A DNA stretch of 33,539 nucleotides, from contig CAKQDU010000012.1 of the NCBI GenBank assembly GCA_934229625.1, positions 1 to 33,539 on the forward strand, read 5' to 3'. The DNA comes from an uncultured Alphaproteobacteria bacterium (GTDB lineage: Bacteria; Pseudomonadota; Alphaproteobacteria; RF32; CAG-239). Under the pieces are notes generated by a model. The model made no database searches, was not told where the DNA came from, and was given only the letters and a program-made list of their open reading frames with translations. Position 1 is the stretch's first letter, and each line of letters starts with the position of its first letter. Made by a program: the position numbers and the translations under genes. Shown here one piece after another: positions 7,470 through 15,714 of the stretch.

Positions 7470-9110
7470 TCAGTACATTCCGCCCATTCCGCCGGCAGCG
7501 GCAGCAGCGTCGCCGCAATGGCATTCTTTTTCTGGAATTTCTGTAACCATAGCCTCGGTTGTGATTAACAAACCACCCACAGAAGCTGCGTCTTGCAAAG
7601 CGGTCCTAACCACCATTGTCGGGTCAACAATACCGGATTTAATCATATCGGTATATTCACCGGCAGCAGCGTTATAACCATAGTTATAATCTTTGCTTTC
7701 CAGTAATTTACCGGCAACAACCGCACCGTCAACACCGGCATTTTCGGCGATTTGACGCAGCGGAGCCTGCAAAGCGCGGCGGATAATGTCAATACCGACA
7801 TTTTGGTCTTGATTATCTGTCTTTACATTTTCCAAAGCTTTTGTTGCATACAGCAATGCAGTACCGCCGCCGGCAACAATACCTTCTTTAACCGCGGCGC
7901 GGGTTGCGTGCAAAGCGTCGTCAATGCGGTCTTTCTTTTCTTTTACTTCAACTTCAGAAGCGCCGCCGACTTTGATAACAGCTACACCGCCGGAAAGTTT
8001 GCCCAAGCGTTCTTGCAGTTTTTCACGGTCATAATCAGAGGTTGTTTGGCTGATTTCTTGACGAATTTGTGCGGTTCTGCCGGCAATAGCTTCTTTATCT
8101 CCGGCGCCGTCAATGATTGTGGTGTCGTCTTTGGTGATTTCAACACGTTTAGCTGTACCGAGCATATCCAAAGTAACGTTTTCAATCTTCATACCCAACT
8201 CGTCAGAAATAACCTGACCGCCAGTCAAAATAGCCATATCTTGCAGCATTGCTTTGCGTCTGTCGCCAAAACCAGGGGCTTTTACAGCGCAAACTTTCAA
8301 GCCGCCGCGAATTCTGTTGACAACCAAAGTGGCCAAAGCTTCACCTTCAATGTCTTCGGCAACAATAACCAAAGCACGTCCGGATTGAACGATTGCTTCC
8401 AAAATAGAAATCATCGGCTGTAAGTTAGAAATTTTTTTGTCATACAATAAAATGTACGGATTATCATATTCGCAGTTCATTTTTTCCGGATTTGTTACAA
8501 AATACGGAGATAAATAACCGCGGTCAAATTGCATGCCTTCTACGACGTCTAATTCAGTTTCCAAGCCTTTGGCGTCTTCAACAGTGATAACACCCTCATT
8601 TCCAACTTTTTCCATAGCTTTTGCCAAATATTCACCGATTGTGGTGTCGCCGTTGGCCGAAATTGTGCCGACCTGAGCGATTTCTCCGGAAGACTGAACG
8701 GCTTTAGAGCGAGATTTAACATCTTTAACCACAGCTTCTACAGCCATATCAATACCGCGTTTTACGTCCATCGGGTTCATACCGGCGGCAACAGCTTTGC
8801 AGCCTTCGCGGATAATAGCTTCGGCCAAAACTGTGGCGGTTGTTGTGCCGTCACCGGCTTTATCAGCGGTTTTTTGAGCCACTTCTTTAATCAGCTGAGC
8901 GCCCATATTTTCAAATTTATCGGCCAGAGCCACTTCTTTGGCGACGGAAACGCCGTCTTTTGTTAATTTTGGCGCGCCGTATGATTTATCAAGCATAACG
9001 TTGCGGCCTTTAGGACCCAAAGTTACTTTTACGGTTTTAGCCAATGTTTCAACGCCTTTAAGCATTTTGCTGCGGGCGTCAGTTCCAAATTTAATGTCTT
9101 TTGCAGCCAT
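7470..9110 (-). CDS. groEL: Chaperonin GroEL (Hsp60)
   Basis: 546 aa, the usual length for bacterial GroEL. It forms the double-ring cytosolic chaperonin that folds proteins in an ATP-dependent cycle with GroES. The sequence is canonical throughout: MAAKDIKFGTDARSKMLKGV start, the ATP-binding DGTTTATVLA segment near residue 87, GAGDKEAIAGR in the apical/intermediate region, and the Gly/Met-rich tail GGMGGMY. It lies 20 bases downstream of groES in the standard groES-groEL order, with AGGT a few bases before the ATG. A CIRCE operator was looked for upstream of groES and not found. Confidence 0.98.
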   Translation of the reverse strand: MAAKDIKFGTDARSKMLKGVETLAKTVKVTLGPKGRNVMLDKSYGAPKLTKDGVSVAKEVALADKFENMGAQLIKEVAQKTADKAGDGTTTATVLAEAIIREGCKAVAAGMNPMDVKRGIDMAVEAVVKDVKSRSKAVQSSGEIAQVGTISANGDTTIGEYLAKAMEKVGNEGVITVEDAKGLETELDVVEGMQFDRGYLSPYFVTNPEKMNCEYDNPYILLYDKKISNLQPMISILEAIVQSGRALVIVAEDIEGEALATLVVNRIRGGLKVCAVKAPGFGDRRKAMLQDMAILTGGQVISDELGMKIENVTLDMLGTAKRVEITKDDTTIIDGAGDKEAIAGRTAQIRQEISQTTSDYDREKLQERLGKLSGGVAVIKVGGASEVEVKEKKDRIDDALHATRAAVKEGIVAGGGTALLYATKALENVKTDNQDQNVGIDIIRRALQAPLRQIAENAGVDGAVVAGKLLESKDYNYGYNAAAGEYTDMIKSGIVDPTMVVRTALQDAASVGGLLITTEAMVTEIPEKECHCGDAAAAAGGMGGMY

Positions 9111-9130
9111 TTTATTTTACCTTTCGCAGA

Positions 9131-9418
9131 TTATTCTATAATTGCCAAAATATCAGATTCATTTACAATCAAGCGAGATTCGCCGTTGACTTTGATTTCA
9201 GTGCCGGCCCATTTGCCAAACAAAACGCGGTCGCCTGCTTTTACGGACAAGGCAATAACTTTGCCGTCCGGAGCAACACGGCCGTTGCCCACAGCTTCTA
9301 CAACACCCTCAGAAGGTTTTTCTTTGGCGGTATCCGGAATGATTATGCCACCGGCGGTTTTTGTTTCTTCATCAACACGTTTGATTAAAACTTTATCGTG
9401 CAATGGTTTGATATTCAT
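9131..9418 (-). CDS. groES: Co-chaperonin GroES (Hsp10)
   Basis: 95 aa. It is the lid of the GroEL folding chamber. The start is set at the ATG 9418-9416 (MNIKPLHDKVLIKRVDEE), the family's normal N-terminus, with TAGGAG 10 bases upstream; the frame is open 11 codons further up but that extension has no family counterpart. The mobile-loop region KTAGGIIIPDTAKEKP (about residues 19-34) and the C-terminal LIVNESDILAIIE are typical. It is the first gene of the groESL operon. Confidence 0.96.
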   Translation of the reverse strand: MNIKPLHDKVLIKRVDEETKTAGGIIIPDTAKEKPSEGVVEAVGNGRVAPDGKVIALSVKAGDRVLFGKWAGTEIKVNGESRLIVNESDILAIIE

Positions 9419-9460
9419 TTTAATAACTCCTAAACAAATAGTTTTATTCAACTACTTGTT

Positions 9461-9489
9461 TAGTTAGTGTCCATATATTGCGATGTCAA
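9461..9489 (-). promoter_or_regulatory. Putative promoter of groESL
   Basis: Minus strand: CTTGACA with -35 TTGACA (9489-9484), a 17-base spacer and TAACTA (9466-9461), about 43 bases before the groES start. The extended CTTGAC could also be read by a heat-shock sigma factor, but no clear CCCATNT-type -10 accompanies it, and no TTAGCACTC CIRCE repeat is present. Confidence 0.5.
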
Positions 9490-9510
9490 GAAGCCTAAGC
9501 AATTTTTTTG

Positions 9511-10224
9511 CTAAATTCCAAATAAAAAAATGCAGACCAATAACGTTGCATAAACAATTGACGGTCCGAAAGGTCCGACTCTTTGTTTTTTTATTATGCA
9601 GCCTAAGCCAAATAAAATGCAGGAACCAAGTAAAATATAAGAAACAGGCTCCAATCCGACCCATGCCCCGATAGCGGCCAAAAGTTTTATATCGCCTCCG
9701 CCAAAAGCGTCAGGATATTTCCAAACCAAAAACATACTGGCGACAACCGGCATCAAATAACCGGCGCAGGCACCCATAAAACTGTTTTGAGCATTGCTTA
9801 TCAACTGAGGGTCAATAGTGTCAAGCCATATTCCGTTAACTGCCGCGTAGCCAAAACCCAAAACAAGCAAAGGCAAGGTCAAAATATCCGGCAAAAGCAT
9901 GAAACGCTTGTCAATTTCCACCAATAGCAGCATAATCCATAAAAATGCCACATACCAACCGGTGTAGTATTGGTCAAAATTTACGGCAAACAAATAAGTA
10001 ACGGCGGCGGTAAAAATTCCCCAACCGAGGCTGCGCATTATATACCGCTTAAAAAGTTGCATATATTCAAAATCATTTTTCAGTTTGCTCCACGGCATAT
10101 AGTGCTGCGGAATAAAAATTTTAAGCAAAATATACCCCATAGTAGCCGGCATCAATTTACCCAAGCGCCGCGCTAAATATGGAATTAAACAGCCAAAAAC
10201 AAAACCAGCTAAAATGTATAACAT
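9511..10224 (-). CDS. Prepilin peptidase (A24 aspartic protease)
   Basis: 237 aa, polytopic inner-membrane protein. Both catalytic aspartates of the type IV prepilin peptidase family are visible: D105 in LLVEIDKRFMLLPDILTLP and D178 in FGGGDIKLLAAIGAWVG. The enzyme removes the short basic leader of type IV pilins and pseudopilins after a Gly, which fits the G|RSMIE sites of the two pilin-like proteins at the window ends. The N-terminal 75 residues lack the zinc-binding Cys pairs of the PilD methyltransferase domain, so it may cleave without the classical N-methylation module. It ends 93 bases from the groES start on the same strand and is probably a separate unit. Confidence 0.88.
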   Translation of the reverse strand: MLYILAGFVFGCLIPYLARRLGKLMPATMGYILLKIFIPQHYMPWSKLKNDFEYMQLFKRYIMRSLGWGIFTAAVTYLFAVNFDQYYTGWYVAFLWIMLLLVEIDKRFMLLPDILTLPLLVLGFGYAAVNGIWLDTIDPQLISNAQNSFMGACAGYLMPVVASMFLVWKYPDAFGGGDIKLLAAIGAWVGLEPVSYILLGSCILFGLGCIIKKQRVGPFGPSIVYATLLVCIFLFGI

Positions 10225-10291
10225 AAAAACCTCCGTTAATTAACTTGAGCCGAAATATAGCAAAAAAATCATAAAATTTTATTAAAAATGC

Positions 10292-10320
10292 TTGAATCTT
10301 TGGCTTTTTTGTTGTACAAA
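10292..10320 (+). promoter_or_regulatory. Putative promoter of rplY-pth
   Basis: TTGAAT (10292-10297), a 17-base spacer and TACAAA (10315-10320). The predicted transcript would begin near 10327, immediately before the structured element at 10331-10355, leaving a 5' leader of about 63 bases in front of rplY. Confidence 0.45.
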
Positions 10321-10330
10321 ACCGTTACTG

Positions 10331-10355
10331 ACGGCACCCCTGGAGGCCGTTGGTG
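10331..10355 (+). promoter_or_regulatory. Structured mRNA leader of rplY (pseudoknot-like)
   Basis: ACGGC (10331-10335) can pair with GCCGT (10346-10350), and the loop-side CACC (10335-10338) can pair with GGTG (10352-10355), crossing the first stem as in an H-type pseudoknot; one C is shared. The GC-rich patch stands out in an AT-rich leader between the predicted transcription start and the ATG at 10390. Ribosomal-protein leaders commonly give autogenous control, so this may be where L25 or another factor binds. Not matched to any named RNA family. Confidence 0.35.
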
Positions 10356-10389
10356 TAAGTTTTGATTATAAAATATAAGGAATAAAAAA

Positions 10390-10680
10390 ATGACAGAAGT
10401 TACTTTTAATGCAAAAAAGCGTGAAAAAGCAGGTAAGGGGGCAGCTCGTGCATGTCGTCGTGAGGGCCGTGTTCCTGCCGTTATCTATGGTGGAAAAAAA
10501 GACGCTGTTTTAATCAGCCTTGACCCTGTAGAATTGGAAAAAGCCCTTGATTTGAGAGATTTTTACAAATCTGAAATCGTTGTTGATGTTGAAGGCAAAA
10601 AAGTTAAAACCGTTTGCCAAGACGTTCAATTCCATCCGGTTTCTGACAAGCCTATTCACGTTGATTTTATGCGTAAATAA
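10390..10680 (+). CDS. rplY: Ribosomal protein bL25 (short form)
   Basis: 96 aa. It binds 5S rRNA in the large ribosomal subunit. The N-terminal L25 domain is intact (TEVTFNAKKREKAGKGAARACRREGRVPAVIYGG, then VKTVCQDVQFHPVSDKPIHVDFMRK). The extra C-terminal domain of the CTC/long form, frequent in Alphaproteobacteria, is absent and the protein stops right after HVDFMRK. AAGGA lies 9 bases upstream of the ATG. It is followed after a few bases by pth, the conserved rplY-pth pairing. Confidence 0.93.
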   Translation: MTEVTFNAKKREKAGKGAARACRREGRVPAVIYGGKKDAVLISLDPVELEKALDLRDFYKSEIVVDVEGKKVKTVCQDVQFHPVSDKPIHVDFMRK

Positions 10681-10689
10681 GAGGTGACG

Positions 10690-11268
10690 ATGTTTTTGGT
10701 GGTTGGTCTGGGTAATCCGGGGACGGAATATGCGGCTACTCGCCATAATGTTGGATTTATGGCGGCTGATGAGCTTCATCGCCGCTATAATTTTTCACCG
10801 TTTCGCTCCAAATTTGACGGTTTGATTGCCGAAGGAAATATTGAGGGTGAAAAAGTTTATTTATTGAAACCGCAGACTTTTATGAATCTTTCCGGCAACA
10901 GCGTTGTTAAAGCGGCTAACTTTTATAAAATTTTGCCGCAGAATATTGTGGTTATTCATGATGATATGGATTTGCCGACTGATAAAATCAAAGCCAAGCT
11001 CGGCGGCGGTGCCGGCGGACATAACGGCTTAAAAAGCATAGATTCTTGTATTACCCCTAATTATAACCGGATTCGCATTGGTATCGGACACCCTCAGAAC
11101 CGCGATGCCGACAGTATTGTCAACCATGTACTTTCCGGTTTTTCAAAAGCTGATAAAGCAAACCTTGAAGCCAATATTGATTTGGTTGCCGATTTAATCG
11201 GCGTGCTTTTCAAAAAAGGAATTGCCGAATTTTCTAATCAGTTGGGAATGAAGCTGAATAAAAAATAG
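10690..11268 (+). CDS. pth: Peptidyl-tRNA hydrolase
   Basis: 192 aa. It releases tRNA from prematurely dropped peptidyl-tRNA. The start is taken at ATG 10690, giving MFLVVGLGNPG, which fits the family and places AAGAGG (10679-10684) at proper distance; a GTG at 10684 would add only two residues. Catalytic residues are present: N9 and H19 in GLGNPGTEYAATRHNVGF, the Asp in VIHDDMDLP, and the glycine-rich GGGAGGHNGLKS. It overlaps the tail of the rplY message closely and is probably translationally coupled to it. Confidence 0.96.
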   Translation: MFLVVGLGNPGTEYAATRHNVGFMAADELHRRYNFSPFRSKFDGLIAEGNIEGEKVYLLKPQTFMNLSGNSVVKAANFYKILPQNIVVIHDDMDLPTDKIKAKLGGGAGGHNGLKSIDSCITPNYNRIRIGIGHPQNRDADSIVNHVLSGFSKADKANLEANIDLVADLIGVLFKKGIAEFSNQLGMKLNKK

Positions 11269-11269
11269 A

Positions 11270-11872
11270 TTATCTGAAGATTTTGAAACGGTTTTCCAAC
11301 GGTAAGAATGTTTTTTCTGCCGGTTTTTTTTCGATGCTTCCGAATGGCATTTGCGCCAAAATTTTCCAATTATCCGGTAAGCTTAGCATCTTTTTAACAT
11401 CATCATCTATCAGCTCGTTATAGTGCTGTAACGAAGCGCCGATTTCATTTTCGGCCAGAGCTTGCCAAACCATATATTGCAGCATTCCGTTAGCCTCAAA
11501 AGTCCAGTCATGCATATTTTTCTGATAGGGCATAAAATCTTTTTGCAGCTGAGCTAAAACATCTAAATCTTCAAAATAAAGAATTGTTCCGTAGGCGGCA
11601 GCAAATGAATTTATTTTTTGCGTAACGCTTTCTTTTTTGTTAAAAGGCACGTTGGCTAAAATATTTTGCAATACCATGTTCCAAAAATCAATATGATATT
11701 GGTTTAAGAGCAAAACTAAGCGCGCCGATTGGGCGTTAAACGGTGTTGGACAATTTTTCAGACATTCTTTAAGAGTGTCTTCCAAACAAAAGTCGGTAAC
11801 AACACGCGTATGCCCCAAAGCATAAACCGAGCGTCTGCGAGTTAAACTATCCTGTTCAATACAATATGTCAT
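11270..11872 (-). CDS. Nitroreductase-family flavoprotein (Frm2/Hbn1-like)
   Basis: 200 aa. It belongs to the FMN-binding nitroreductase fold in its short Frm2-like version. Diagnostic segments are RRRSVYALG at the start (FMN phosphate contacts), LKNCPTPFNAQSARLVLL, GMLQYMVWQALAENEIGASLQHYNELID and the terminal KILAQMPFGSIEKKPAEKTF. Such enzymes reduce nitro-aromatic or quinone-like compounds with NAD(P)H; the natural substrate cannot be told. AAAGGAG lies 8 bases before the ATG. It is the last gene of a minus-strand run, 53 bases after the TPR gene, and ends head to head with pth with one base between their stop codons. Confidence 0.85.
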   Translation of the reverse strand: MTYCIEQDSLTRRRSVYALGHTRVVTDFCLEDTLKECLKNCPTPFNAQSARLVLLLNQYHIDFWNMVLQNILANVPFNKKESVTQKINSFAAAYGTILYFEDLDVLAQLQKDFMPYQKNMHDWTFEANGMLQYMVWQALAENEIGASLQHYNELIDDDVKKMLSLPDNWKILAQMPFGSIEKKPAEKTFLPLENRFKIFR

Positions 11873-11925
11873 TTTGTAATCTCCTTTATGGCAAAGAGAT
11901 ATGACTTATTATTTTGATTTCAATC

Positions 11926-13263
11926 CTAACCGATGTAGTTTCTGATTTTTAAAATTGAACGATTTACATTTTTAATCGACGATTTCAGATTTAAGTCATT
12001 ATAAATTTCTAAGGCTGAGTTAAAGTAATTGCGAGCCTCTTCCATTAGTTTATCATCATCGTTTTGCTTGCCCAGCAAATAAAAAATATTGCCGATTTTT
12101 TCCTGAATTTCAGCCCAGATTTCAGGTTCGTTGTTTTGCATATAAATTTTTTGCTGATTTTTATAGGATTCAATGGCCAATTGCATCAATTCATTGCTTT
12201 TTGTCTGCATTCCCAAAGCTGTCAGATAATTTCCGAGATATCCCTCTATTTGACACCACGATGTCGGAAATTGCGCTAAAGAATAAACTTTTTCAGCTTC
12301 TCTTAATTTAGAAACGGCATCTCGCAAAGCCTGTAAATCAGCAGTATATTTCCAATATTCATAATAAAGCAAAGCTAAATGATACGAGATAAGACCATAA
12401 TCATAAGGATAGTTTCGGTTTAGGTTTTTTTGCGCTGTTTGATAGTTGGAAATGGCAAGTTTCAGATATTTTGCCGAATTAGTCTTATTTTGTAAAAAAG
12501 CTGTTTCATAAAGCTGTCCCAAATTTTTATAAATACACCCGTAATAAATGGGCAAACGCATAAATTGTTTATTTTTAAGCGCCGTATCAAACAAGTTTTG
12601 TATAATATCAACATCTTTCAGACTTAAATTATCGCGTGTGCTGCATAAATAAATTTTGCCAAGCATATTCATAATATAAGGCATAAACTCTTTTTGAATA
12701 TCTTTCGGTGATTTGTCGGCGGACAGCAGTGTTATCAATTCACTCAAGATTTTTGGCTGTCTGCGGCGCTGTTCATTTGTAACCGGAACAATTGCGGCCA
12801 CAATTATTCCATATATCAATAACAAAAGAGATTCTGAAAAATTATTTGTATCGGTTAAATAATTCAGAGGAATAAACAGACTGTCCAATAAAGAAAAAGA
12901 TAAATTATTGGGAATGACATATTGGTTGTCTACCTGAAAGTTTAATCGAATTTTACCATCTTCTTCATATCCCCAAATCACGATATCTGCGCCGGTCGAA
13001 CTCAAGATTTTATTGCCGCGGTCGATAAAATCAAAAAAGTTGCGGCTTTGTAAATTCAAAAAGCTTTTAGTAAACGGTTCATTAAAAAAAGTTACATTAA
13101 ATAAATTGCTGTGTTTTAGCAGTTCGGCAAAACGCAGACCGCAGTTAAGGCTGCACTTATCCTCAAAAGCCACAACCGTAACCCTGAACAGTTCGGAAGC
13201 ATCTTTCTTTTTTTGCGGAGACAATAAATTGCATATATTCAGTAAATTAGGAGAGAATGACAT
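11926..13263 (-). CDS. TPR-repeat protein with TolB/FlgO-like N-terminal region
   Basis: 445 aa. Residues about 26-130 (LFRVTVVAFEDKC, then GADIVIWGYEEDGKIRLNF) resemble the alpha/beta domain seen before TPR arrays in TolB-N/FlgO-like and adenylate-cyclase-associated proteins. Residues about 185-435 are a helical array with TPR periodicity (KYLKLAISNYQTAQKNL, QLAIESYKNQQKIY, EEARNYFNSALEIYNDL). No signal peptide is evident; a hydrophobic stretch near residue 145 might be buried or membrane associated. The ATG follows directly on the stop codon of the upstream membrane-protein gene (TAA-ATG), with AAAGGA inside that gene, so the two are translationally coupled and probably function together. 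Specific role unknown. Confidence 0.6.
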   Translation of the reverse strand: MSFSPNLLNICNLLSPQKKKDASELFRVTVVAFEDKCSLNCGLRFAELLKHSNLFNVTFFNEPFTKSFLNLQSRNFFDFIDRGNKILSSTGADIVIWGYEEDGKIRLNFQVDNQYVIPNNLSFSLLDSLFIPLNYLTDTNNFSESLLLLIYGIIVAAIVPVTNEQRRRQPKILSELITLLSADKSPKDIQKEFMPYIMNMLGKIYLCSTRDNLSLKDVDIIQNLFDTALKNKQFMRLPIYYGCIYKNLGQLYETAFLQNKTNSAKYLKLAISNYQTAQKNLNRNYPYDYGLISYHLALLYYEYWKYTADLQALRDAVSKLREAEKVYSLAQFPTSWCQIEGYLGNYLTALGMQTKSNELMQLAIESYKNQQKIYMQNNEPEIWAEIQEKIGNIFYLLGKQNDDDKLMEEARNYFNSALEIYNDLNLKSSIKNVNRSILKIRNYIG

Positions 13264-14388
13264 TTATTTTTCCTTTTTCTTTACTGATGTTTTGCGTTTT
13301 TTACCGGTTTTTGTTTTTTTCTCCGGTGTTTTAAGCGATTTTATATCATTATGAATATCAGATATGTTTTTTTTGATGTCGGCAATAAATTCTTGATTGA
13401 TTTTTTTGATATTTCCCTCAACCGGATGCAGCATAATATAGCTTAACCAGCTTACTATGCAAAAACTGATAATGGCTAAGGAATATTGATTTATGGCAAA
13501 TAACTGAAACCATCCTATCAACAAATTTACTCCGCAAATTTTCGCAATATTGCGGACTAAAAGATTCATGTCGTATTTGTAGGCTGCTTGAGCGCAATTT
13601 GTGTTTTCAAATAAAGCGCCTGATTTCACCGCCGCAAATTTATTCCATATTGCAAACGCAAGCTCACTCCAAAAAAACATGGTGAAGATAACGCAGGAGC
13701 TGAAACTGTATTCGCCGGAATCCAACAGCATCAGCGACGCAATCAAATATGCCAGCGCACAGCAGGAACCATTGTCCAATGGTACCTTTATTGTATTAAG
13801 ATTTATGCATAAATAACCGCCCAACGCTCCCACCAGCAGAGCCGAACACAATGTAATATAAAAAGGCGCGGCCGAAAATAAAAATAAGACCGCCATGCCA
13901 AACAATGTTATAATTGACGGTATTATCACAATATGCGGCAAAAAGTTAAGAACTCCGTAAAAAATACAAAATATTGAAAAGAACACGATTAAAATCAACC
14001 TGTCTATCAGGATATTGTGTCCTCCATAAGAAAAACCCTCGCCGAGCGGCTGTAAAAACACAGTTATGGTCACGCACCCAAAAATAATCAAGCCAAAGCG
14101 CCATCCGGAACAAAACATTGACGATATAAAAATTACGGCGGCAAACAATAATGGAGTAAAGGCGCGGATTTTTGTTAAAGGTTCTATAAAATCGTTATGT
14201 TCAAAAAAATAATACACAAAAAATGTGCCGAAAGCATAAAACAAATAAATATAGCTGAAAGGCAGCATTGTCGGTTTTATCTGTAAAGTTTGCGAATATT
14301 TGTTGGCAATCGGCGTAAAAGTTGTCAACATTGCGGCAAAACCGGCTAATGTCAGTAATATAAAGCTAAATACTCCTGTATCAAACAT
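13264..14388 (-). CDS. Polytopic membrane protein, possibly a degenerate MraY/WecA-type (GT4) homologue
   Basis: 374 aa with about nine to ten predicted transmembrane helices and a very basic C-terminal cytosolic tail (KKTKTGKKRKTSVKKKEK). Around residues 180-215, ALLVGALGGYLCIN followed by KVPLDNGSCCALAYLIASL resembles the late region of polyprenyl-phosphate N-acetylhexosamine-1-phosphate transferases (GALLGFLxxN, then FLGDxGSxxLGF). The hallmark DD pair and the exact GDxGS motif are missing, so if related it may be catalytically changed or dead. It is translationally coupled to the TPR gene downstream and lies 42 bases after rsmB. The family assignment is tentative; membrane location is well supported. 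Confidence 0.5.
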   Translation of the reverse strand: MFDTGVFSFILLTLAGFAAMLTTFTPIANKYSQTLQIKPTMLPFSYIYLFYAFGTFFVYYFFEHNDFIEPLTKIRAFTPLLFAAVIFISSMFCSGWRFGLIIFGCVTITVFLQPLGEGFSYGGHNILIDRLILIVFFSIFCIFYGVLNFLPHIVIIPSIITLFGMAVLFLFSAAPFYITLCSALLVGALGGYLCINLNTIKVPLDNGSCCALAYLIASLMLLDSGEYSFSSCVIFTMFFWSELAFAIWNKFAAVKSGALFENTNCAQAAYKYDMNLLVRNIAKICGVNLLIGWFQLFAINQYSLAIISFCIVSWLSYIMLHPVEGNIKKINQEFIADIKKNISDIHNDIKSLKTPEKKTKTGKKRKTSVKKKEK

Positions 14389-14430
14389 ATTTTATACTCC
14401 TCGTTTTGAAGATAGTATAAACGTAATTTG

Positions 14431-15714
14431 TTAAATTATTCTTTTCAATTTACAAATAAAAAAGGAATCCATTCCATTTTGCGAAGTTGCGTAAAATGGC
14501 AGCGTACGGATAAATCCCTGAGAAGTGATAAGCGTGTCTTTCCATTTGCCGAAAATGGAAATTTGTTCATCTTGAATCGGACAGATTTTAAATTCAGAGT
14601 GTTTTTTTACAAATTCTGCGATTTGTATTTCACCTTCTTCTTTGGCAATTGAACAAGTGCTGTAAACAAGCGTTCCGCCGATTTTTAGAGAATTTATGCA
14701 CTTATCCAGCAGTTGTTTTTGCAGATAGGACTGCTGTTGTACATCTTCTTTTGTTTTTATAAAAATTACCTCAGGATGACGACGAAACGTTCCGGTTGCC
14801 GAGCAGGGGGCATCTAGCAATATAATATCAAATTTTTCGGTGTCGGTCTGTAAAAATTCCATCGCATCGGCTGCGATAGTTTTAACATTGTTAAAATTTA
14901 GCCGTTTCATATTTTGCTTTAGGGTTTCTAATCGTTCGGCAGAAATATCTATTGCCGTAACTTGTGCGCCGCGCGCGGCAAGCTGAGCGGTTTTTCCGCC
15001 TGGAGCTGCGCATAAGTCCAAAATTTTTAAGCCGTGCAAATTTTCCGGCAGGACTTGCACCGAAAGAGCCGCCGCAGCATCTTGCACCCACCAAGCACCG
15101 TCATTATATCCTTCAAGAGCCGGAACTTTAGGGTTGTTGTACAAGCGCAGCGAACCATTTGGCAGTAGTTCGGCTTTTAGCTTTACCGCCCATTCAGCCG
15201 GATTTTCTTTTACGGTAATGTCCAGCGGAGGCAAAATATTAAGGCTTTGAGCTGTTTGTTTTATTTCGGCATCGGAATACCCATCTAAAATTTGTAAAAA
15301 ATTTTCCGGAAGGGGATTTATTGTTTCTATTTTTTTTAATAAAGATTCTTTCTGCGCAGAAATTTTTCGTAAAACGGCGTTAGCCAGTCCGCCGAGAAAG
15401 CGGTCTGTCGTGTGGCGGATATTTGCTACAGTTTCGTTAATAACCGCATACGGAGCAGTTTGCATATATAAAATTTCACATTCCGCCAATATAAGCAGAT
15501 ATTCGGCAAAACGATGCTTATGGGGAATTTTTTTGTTTAAAAAGGAATGCAAAACCGCATGCAGCGCAACATAACGCCGCAATGCGGTCAGAATTAGCAT
15601 ATTGGCAAAAGGCAAATCTTTTTCGGAGAATTGCTTTTTAAGCTCTCCGAAAAAGATTTTATCCTCTAAGATGGATTGCAGAGTTTGTGCTGCTTTAATC
15701 CTTAGATTCTGCAT
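14431..15714 (-). CDS. rsmB: 16S rRNA (cytosine-967-C5)-methyltransferase RsmB
   Basis: 427 aa. The N-terminal NusB-like RNA-binding domain spans roughly residues 1-130 (YLLILAECEILYMQTAPYAVINETV). The C-terminal Rossmann methyltransferase has the SAM motif LDLCAAPGGKTAQLAARG near 233, the DAPCSATGTFRRHPE motif with C304 and the catalytic YSTCS with C354. It methylates C967 of 16S rRNA. The first 20 bases overlap the end of the RND pump gene on the same strand, suggesting co-transcription with the efflux operon, an unusual partner for an rRNA methylase. Confidence 0.93.
   Translation of the reverse strand: MQNLRIKAAQTLQSILEDKIFFGELKKQFSEKDLPFANMLILTALRRYVALHAVLHSFLNKKIPHKHRFAEYLLILAECEILYMQTAPYAVINETVANIRHTTDRFLGGLANAVLRKISAQKESLLKKIETINPLPENFLQILDGYSDAEIKQTAQSLNILPPLDITVKENPAEWAVKLKAELLPNGSLRLYNNPKVPALEGYNDGAWWVQDAAAALSVQVLPENLHGLKILDLCAAPGGKTAQLAARGAQVTAIDISAERLETLKQNMKRLNFNNVKTIAADAMEFLQTDTEKFDIILLDAPCSATGTFRRHPEVIFIKTKEDVQQQSYLQKQLLDKCINSLKIGGTLVYSTCSIAKEEGEIQIAEFVKKHSEFKICPIQDEQISIFGKWKDTLITSQGFIRTLPFYATSQNGMDSFFICKLKRII

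Noticed and set aside
7752..8423. Long open frame (223 codons) on the plus strand opposite groEL
   Set aside because: It lies entirely antisense to a canonical groEL, has no ribosome binding site and has a Cys/Phe/Asn-rich composition typical of shadow frames.
9419..9500. CIRCE/HrcA operator before groES
   Set aside because: No TTAGCACTC-N9-GAGTGCTAA inverted repeat or close variant is present.
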